Origin: Pseudomonadales bacterium
GTDB taxonomy: Bacteria > Pseudomonadota > Gammaproteobacteria > Pseudomonadales > Azotimanducaceae
DNA: 64,000 nt
Direction: 5' to 3'
Assembly (NCBI GenBank): GCA_016779585.1
Contig: JADHNI010000001.1
Coordinates: 34,421-98,420, forward strand
Of the stretch, positions 59,174-64,000 are shown piece by piece. A program made the position numbers and the translations under genes. The stretch's first letter is position 1, and every line of letters starts with the position of its first letter. Under the pieces are notes generated by a model. That model saw nothing but the letters and a program-made list of their open reading frames with translations, was not told the origin of the DNA and made no database searches.

Positions 59174-62095
59174 TCAGATGGTCACCTGAACAAATTCACT
59201 GTCAACTTCCGAAAGACGGTTTTCACTGGTCACAACAGCCCGTGTCGGCGTACCGGTGAGGTACTTGCTCGCAACTCGCTTCAGATCGTCCTGCCGGACT
59301 TCAAGATAACGCTTGCGTGACTGTTCCCGGTGCTCTGCTGAACGCCCGAACAGACCATGGTGATAAGCCTGGCGAATCTCTCCGGAAGGTGAACCCGGCG
59401 CATCGACACTGCTGATCACCCCCAGCACTGCCTCTTCCAGCATGGCATCCATGATGTCGCTGTTGATGGCCCAGTCCACCGATTGCCTGAAGCTATCAAA
59501 CGTTTCGGCCAGGCGAGGGTCGCGGTAGGAGTAGAACCGAAAGACGCCGTTGGTGCTGTCATGGCCTGCGCCGCCGCCATAGGCACCTCCCTTCTCACGT
59601 ATCTCGGAATGCAGGAAATTGTTCCGAAGCACGCCGGCGAGAATGGACAGGCTGGCCGCGTCATCATCAGATTCAGGGACGGTCGGATACGCACTGGCAC
59701 AGTAATTCACCTGGGTTGTTACAACAAAAGCACGATCCGCTGACGGTTCAGCCCCGGCTAATTCGAGCAGGGAGTTGTCCGCCGCCGGTACATCAGTCCA
59801 GAGGCTGGCCACCCTGTCGACTATCTGCCCCAGGAAATCCTCCTCTGCAATGACAAGCATTTCAGGGTTGACCGATCTCAGTTGTGCCTGCAGCGCTTCG
59901 AGAGACTTACAAACTGCTGACAAATTCTCATCGTCTGCGATATCAGTCGCCAGTGCTTTCAGCCTAATGATGGCAGGAATGCCGGAAAGATAGTCATTCA
60001 TTCCGGATACCGGTCGCAGAGCGCCTGCAGCAGCTGACATGGCATATTGATGACCGCTGGAGGCAATGCCATTCAGCCGACGCATCGCCAGCTGCTGAAT
60101 GAGTTCGCGGATGCGATCAGATTCATCAAACCGCGGTTCGAGCACCGTTTCACGAACCAGTTCGATCATCTCCTCCGCCTTATTGTTGAGCGTTCGACTG
60201 GATACGGTCAGGTATCCACGCCCAGTATCGCAATCACCGACGTGTGAGCGGAGGGAAGCAAATGCTGATACACCTCCGGTCGCCCGATGCTGGAGATGCT
60301 GGGTCTGCAGGTAATCCCGCCCGGCTGATCCAACTTCTGAAACTATTTGTGTATAGGCCGGCAACAATCCCAGCAAATCCGGTGATAACGAAGGCAGCGG
60401 GCTGATCACCTGGTGATAGGTAATCCCGTTTGTACCCGCAGCTGCGGTGCTGATCACTGGTAGCCGTGACTCATCACGAATAACCTCCGGAAACTTCCTG
60501 TTGCGAGGGATATCGCTGCGTGTCACCCGCGGAAGCACCTCAAGATCCTCTTCCTGTTCCTGGCGGGCCTTCAGCGCCGCAGCGAGATCAATGACCCGCC
60601 CTATCTCCGCTTCATCCATGGATGAGCGAATCCTGTCGAGTCTGTGGCGTTCTTCCCTGATTAATGTCGCGCCCATTTCCCTGTCAGGTTTCATAACGAC
60701 AAGCACACGGTGTGGATTTTCCAGCAGCAACTCCTTCACGAGGCTCCTGATGAAATTCGGGTCCTGGATTTCCGCCCGGAGTTCTTCAAGTACAGCATCC
60801 AGGTCCAGCAGCGCAATCGGGTCACCGCGGTGAATCGCAGCAGACATGCAGGAGAAGATAATCTGCAGGCCGTAAGGCCATCCGTCGCCGCCAACTTCCC
60901 GTTGGGACAGCTCAAGCTGATGCAGGACGGCCTCAAGTTTGTCGACCCCAATACCCTCTTCAGCGACCTGCTCAAGTACCCCGAGAATGAGTTCTTCGAT
61001 GGCTTCCGCATGTTCAGGGTCGCTGCCTTCAACACCGCACATGAAGTTCATTTCCATGTGCTCTTCCTCAAATCCGCACATCGGAGACGCTGCGGTCGCA
61101 AGTTCTGATTTCTCCAGCGCCAGACGCAATGGTGAAGCACTGGTATCGAGCAGCACATCCGACAGCAAATGGCACTTCAGCAACATCTTCAGGTCGGTAT
61201 TGCGGCCAAGCAGCCAGCCCATCACGATGTGTGTCTTGCGACTGAGATCATCATCGTCGACAGGGTAGCTGATCTCTTTTGACACTGGCTGCTGGTATCT
61301 CACCTCGGGCTCTACGGCAATCTGCGGGACAGGTTTTACCTCAAGCCGGTTCAGTGCCAGCTCAGCGATCTTCTGTTGCTGCACTGCCGCGCCGAGATTA
61401 CCAAACGTCATGAATATGGCATTCGAAGGATGGTAATGCGATTCGTAGAAGGCTTTTAGCTGCTCGTAACTCAGATCAGGGATTGTGACCGGGTCGCCAC
61501 CACTGTTGTAATGGTAGGTAGAGGACGGATAAAGGACTTCCTGTATGCCGTGGTACAGCATCGACATGGGAGAACTCGTGTCCCCTTTCATCTCATTGTA
61601 TACAACACCTTTATAAACAAGCGGAGACAGTGGGTCGTCAGGCTTTTCGAACTCTACCCTGTGACCTTCCTGCGAAAAATCCAGGGGATCAAGGCGAGAG
61701 AAAAACACGGCATCCAGGTATACCTCCATGAGGTTGAAATAGTCTTTCTCATTCTGACTGGCAAATGGATAGGCAGTGTAGTCACTGGTTGTGAACGCAT
61801 TCATAAAAGTGTTCAGGGAACGCCGGATCATAAGGAAAAACGGATCGCGCACCGGGAATTTTTCACTGCCACAGAGCGCGGTGTGCTCCAGAATGTGTGC
61901 CACCCCGGTGGAATCATGAGGGACCGTACGAAAGGCGACCATAAAGACATTCTCTTCATAGTCGTTTGCCAGGTGATAATGTTTCGCGCCGCTTGGGTGA
62001 CTGTATTCCTCTACCGTGAGGTTCAGAGCGGGAATTTCCCGACTGCGTTCCAGGGTAAAGCCGGTGTCTCCGGCTTCCGGTCTAACCGCACTCAT
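59174..62095 (-). CDS. Large M16C (PreP/insulinase-like) metallopeptidase
   Basis: This 973-residue protein has no signal peptide, so it is probably cytoplasmic. The inverted zinc motif HxxEH is 'HILEH' (67-71), with the distal Glu expected in 'FNLMEVYLDAVFF'. Four M16 domains of the presequence-protease type follow; 'EKGGAYGGGAGHDSTNGVFR' is the conserved R/Y substrate-binding region of the C-terminal half. Relatives degrade free peptides in mitochondria and plastids. Its stop-start spacing with the neighbouring symporter gene is 0 bp. Confidence 0.92.
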   Translation of the reverse strand: MSAVRPEAGDTGFTLERSREIPALNLTVEEYSHPSGAKHYHLANDYEENVFMVAFRTVPHDSTGVAHILEHTALCGSEKFPVRDPFFLMIRRSLNTFMNAFTTSDYTAYPFASQNEKDYFNLMEVYLDAVFFSRLDPLDFSQEGHRVEFEKPDDPLSPLVYKGVVYNEMKGDTSSPMSMLYHGIQEVLYPSSTYHYNSGGDPVTIPDLSYEQLKAFYESHYHPSNAIFMTFGNLGAAVQQQKIAELALNRLEVKPVPQIAVEPEVRYQQPVSKEISYPVDDDDLSRKTHIVMGWLLGRNTDLKMLLKCHLLSDVLLDTSASPLRLALEKSELATAASPMCGFEEEHMEMNFMCGVEGSDPEHAEAIEELILGVLEQVAEEGIGVDKLEAVLHQLELSQREVGGDGWPYGLQIIFSCMSAAIHRGDPIALLDLDAVLEELRAEIQDPNFIRSLVKELLLENPHRVLVVMKPDREMGATLIREERHRLDRIRSSMDEAEIGRVIDLAAALKARQEQEEDLEVLPRVTRSDIPRNRKFPEVIRDESRLPVISTAAAGTNGITYHQVISPLPSLSPDLLGLLPAYTQIVSEVGSAGRDYLQTQHLQHRATGGVSAFASLRSHVGDCDTGRGYLTVSSRTLNNKAEEMIELVRETVLEPRFDESDRIRELIQQLAMRRLNGIASSGHQYAMSAAAGALRPVSGMNDYLSGIPAIIRLKALATDIADDENLSAVCKSLEALQAQLRSVNPEMLVIAEEDFLGQIVDRVASLWTDVPAADNSLLELAGAEPSADRAFVVTTQVNYCASAYPTVPESDDDAASLSILAGVLRNNFLHSEIREKGGAYGGGAGHDSTNGVFRFYSYRDPRLAETFDSFRQSVDWAINSDIMDAMLEEAVLGVISSVDAPGSPSGEIRQAYHHGLFGRSAEHREQSRKRYLEVRQDDLKRVASKYLTGTPTRAVVTSENRLSEVDSEFVQVTI

Positions 62096-63778
62096 CTAGT
62101 AACCCTCCGGGTTTTCACGGTCAAACTTTTCCCAGTATTCACTGATCGTCTCACTCATCTCTCGATACAACATTACGATGGAAATCAGGTTCGGGATTGC
62201 CATCAGCGCAAGGGTTACCGCTGAAACCAGCCAAACCAGTGACGTATCTGCAATCGCTGCCAGAAAGAAACCCAATACATAAAAGATCCTGTAAGGCAGG
62301 ACAGAGGAAACACCAAACAGGTAGGTCATGGCGCGGTCGCCGTAATAGGACCAGGCAACCGCCGTCGTAAATGCAAAAAGCACGAGCGTGATGGAAACAA
62401 TGTAGCGACCATAGTCACCAAGCAAGCCTCTGCCAAAAGCCTCGCTGGTTAATCGCACCGAATGAACCAGGGATTTACCGTCTACCCTCACACGGTCATC
62501 GAGTTTACCGTCAACAATAGTGATGGAACCGGTGTAAGGCTCACCATCGCTGGAGTAACGCACATCCTCTGCAATGGATCGATTGTGAAGGACCGCAAAG
62601 CCGCCTTCGGTGACCCGCCCATCAACGACGGTCAGTTTGCCATCAAACGGTTTTACGTCCGACTCTCCAAAATTAAGGTAGGCAAACAGCTCTGCCCTGT
62701 CCTGCTCACGCTTTTCCGTATAGCTGCCTTCAAGGTAATGCATGTCGAAGCGCTGGAAACGGTTTTCGAATTTCTCGGTCCATACCCCGGAAGAGAGAAT
62801 TACGAGCCCGGTCAGTGTGCAGATAATGATGGTGTCGATAAACGGCTCCAGGATGGACACCATCCCCTCGGACACAGGCTCATCAGCTTTAGCCGCAGCA
62901 TGGGCGATTGGCGCACTACCCTGACCGGCCTCGTTGGAGAACAACCCCCGGTTAACACCTCGGTTGAACGCGTAAGCAAAGCTCGCGCCCAGGAAACCTC
63001 CGGTGGCTGCCGAACCGGTAAAGGCATCCTGGAGAATCACCAGGAAAGAAGGTCCAATCTGCGGCAGGTTAACCGCAATCACCGCAAGTGCACCGAAAAA
63101 ATAGACAACTGCCATAAATGGCACAACTTTCTCAGCGACTTTCACAATTCTTGTGACGCCGCCAACAATCACCATGAACAGCAGCGCTGCCAGGACTGCG
63201 CCGGTGATCCATTCGGGAACACCAAAGGTCGACGCCATTCCGTTCGCAATATTGTTACTCTGTGGCAGGTTGCCTGAACCGAGGGAACTGACGACCGTCG
63301 CGACTGCGAAAAATACAGCCAGCCACTTCATATTCAACCGCCGCTCCATCACATACATGGGTCCACCCACGATATGGCCCTCTTCGTCCACCATCCTGTA
63401 TTTATGTGACAGGGTGACTTCAACAAACTTCGTGGTCATGCCGAAGAAAGCAGTCATCCACATCCAGAACAGTGCTGCGGGACCACCCAGGTAAATAGCC
63501 AGTGCCACACCACCGATATTACCGGTGCCGACCGTACCCGAAATGGCGGTAGCGAGCGCCTGGAAATGGGTCGCATCACCCTTTGCGTCTTCTTTGTCGT
63601 ATTTGCCGCGGACAATACGGATGGCGTGATTGAAAAAACGTATCTGTGGGAACTTGAGGTAGAGCGTAAAAAAGATGCCAGTGCCGAGCAGCGCAAACGG
63701 GAACCACTGTGCCGAACCTAGATAACCATCCATGAGGTTCAGCAAATCTGTCAGCGCACTGACGAAATCTTCGTTCAA
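62096..63778 (-). CDS. Na+/alanine-glycine symporter family (AGCS) protein with an inserted domain
   Basis: This secondary transporter of about 560 residues belongs to the AGCS family ('[20 protein letters not shown]', '[20 protein letters not shown]', '[19 protein letters not shown]'). TTG 63778 is chosen because AAGGA lies 7 nt upstream and it gives the usual short N-terminus; the frame is open to 63895. Between the membrane segments at about 335 and 460 there is a soluble insertion of about 110 residues with two similar segments, '[15 protein letters not shown]' and '[15 protein letters not shown]'. The family is normally about 450-480 residues. Confidence 0.88.
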   Translation of the reverse strand: MNEDFVSALTDLLNLMDGYLGSAQWFPFALLGTGIFFTLYLKFPQIRFFNHAIRIVRGKYDKEDAKGDATHFQALATAISGTVGTGNIGGVALAIYLGGPAALFWMWMTAFFGMTTKFVEVTLSHKYRMVDEEGHIVGGPMYVMERRLNMKWLAVFFAVATVVSSLGSGNLPQSNNIANGMASTFGVPEWITGAVLAALLFMVIVGGVTRIVKVAEKVVPFMAVVYFFGALAVIAVNLPQIGPSFLVILQDAFTGSAATGGFLGASFAYAFNRGVNRGLFSNEAGQGSAPIAHAAAKADEPVSEGMVSILEPFIDTIIICTLTGLVILSSGVWTEKFENRFQRFDMHYLEGSYTEKREQDRAELFAYLNFGESDVKPFDGKLTVVDGRVTEGGFAVLHNRSIAEDVRYSSDGEPYTGSITIVDGKLDDRVRVDGKSLVHSVRLTSEAFGRGLLGDYGRYIVSITLVLFAFTTAVAWSYYGDRAMTYLFGVSSVLPYRIFYVLGFFLAAIADTSLVWLVSAVTLALMAIPNLISIVMLYREMSETISEYWEKFDRENPEGY

Positions 63779-63794
63779 GGGAAATCCTTTGGAA

Positions 63795-64000
63795 TCATGC
63801 GAAATATGAAGTATCGGGAACTGCGAGCCTGATCGCCAGCCCTTTTTCGTCCCGCCTGACTTTACCCCTGAGAAAAGCGAACCCAATCGAACCAATCAAA
63901 GACAGGACCATCGCATCCAGACGATCATCTGGTACCGCGTCCTTGCGCGGCAATTCCTTCAGGGCAGTTTCGAATCGCTGGCGCAGGTCGGGCTGGAATC
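63795..64000 (-). CDS. C-terminal end of a possible TetR-type regulator (partial)
   Basis: An open frame enters from the right edge (first full codon at 63998) and runs 67 residues to a TGA at 63797-63795. Its helical composition ('[16 protein letters not shown]', '[19 protein letters not shown]') looks like the end of a TetR-family ligand domain. The start is outside the window. It stops 16 bp before the symporter start, so the two may be cotranscribed. The family call is weak. Confidence 0.45.
   Translation of the reverse strand, partial: FQPDLRQRFETALKELPRKDAVPDDRLDAMVLSLIGSIGFAFLRGKVRRDEKGLAIRLAVPDTSYFA

Overview
The window looks like a chromosome segment of a free-living, probably marine gammaproteobacterium of the Pseudomonadales type. 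This is inferred from gene order and protein content; no rRNA or other direct phylogenetic marker is present. From the left edge to about 24 kb the order is yccA, tusDCB-tusE, cysG, serS, fluC, rarA, lolA, ftsK, a PA4642-like gene, trxB, aat, bpt, infA, clpA, clpS, cspD, rluE, then mnmA, hflD, purB and roxA. From memory this is close to the order in Pseudomonas aeruginosa (around PA2604-PA2632), with a moaCDE block inserted between rluE and mnmA. No tRNA, rRNA, CRISPR array, insertion sequence or prophage was seen.

Region by region. 0-2.2 kb holds yccA and the Tus sulfur relay, which feeds sulfur to MnmA (encoded at 17.9 kb) for tRNA 2-thiouridine. 2.2-9.7 kb is a leftward operon-like run from ftsK through lolA, rarA, fluC and serS to cysG. 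9.8-12.8 kb runs rightward with trxB, the N-end-rule transferases aat and bpt, and infA. 12.8-15.6 kb holds clpA and clpS, so the window carries both the tagging enzymes and the recognition and unfolding parts of the N-end-rule pathway. 16.7-17.9 kb is moaCDE. 17.9-25.3 kb holds tRNA, purine and ribosome-oxygenase genes, a GNAT-GNAT-PLD-like fusion, rraA, a lytic transglycosylase and a lipoprotein. 25.3-31.1 kb is a 2-methylcitrate operon (prpB, prpC, acnD, prpF). 31.2-33.8 kb has thrH, cysB and a 5'-nucleotidase. 33.8-38.6 kb is a tightly overlapping six-gene row: VWA protein, J-domain membrane protein, RDD protein, acyl-CoA-dehydrogenase-like protein, HAD phosphatase and class III aminotransferase. 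40.5-43 kb is metA with its regulatory leader, plus a MATE pump. 43.1-46.4 kb is a peptide-export locus in which both genes are broken by single-base frameshifts. 46.3-52.6 kb has an ATP/ADP-translocase-like carrier, a SerC-like aminotransferase, an SMP-30 protein and a TctCBA transporter. rsgA follows. 53.8-58.9 kb is a second-type TonB energising operon (DUF3450, long ExbB, ExbB, ExbD, TonB, TPR). The right end carries a large M16 peptidase, a Na+/alanine-type symporter with an inserted domain, and the 3' end of a possible TetR-type regulator.

The strongest regulatory observation is the metA leader at 40544-40670. A good sigma70 promoter lies inside a perfect 13-bp inverted repeat. It is followed at the predicted start of the RNA by a SAM-II-type riboswitch, a 7-bp antiterminator option and an intrinsic terminator. 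Other points of interest are an intrinsic terminator whose U-tract abuts the prpB ribosome binding site, the double frameshift in the C39-peptidase ABC exporter and its HlyD adaptor, tandem 21-bp repeats coding into the ClpS N-terminus, and the unusual six-gene VWA/DnaJ row. I did not find a clearly new defence or biosynthetic system.
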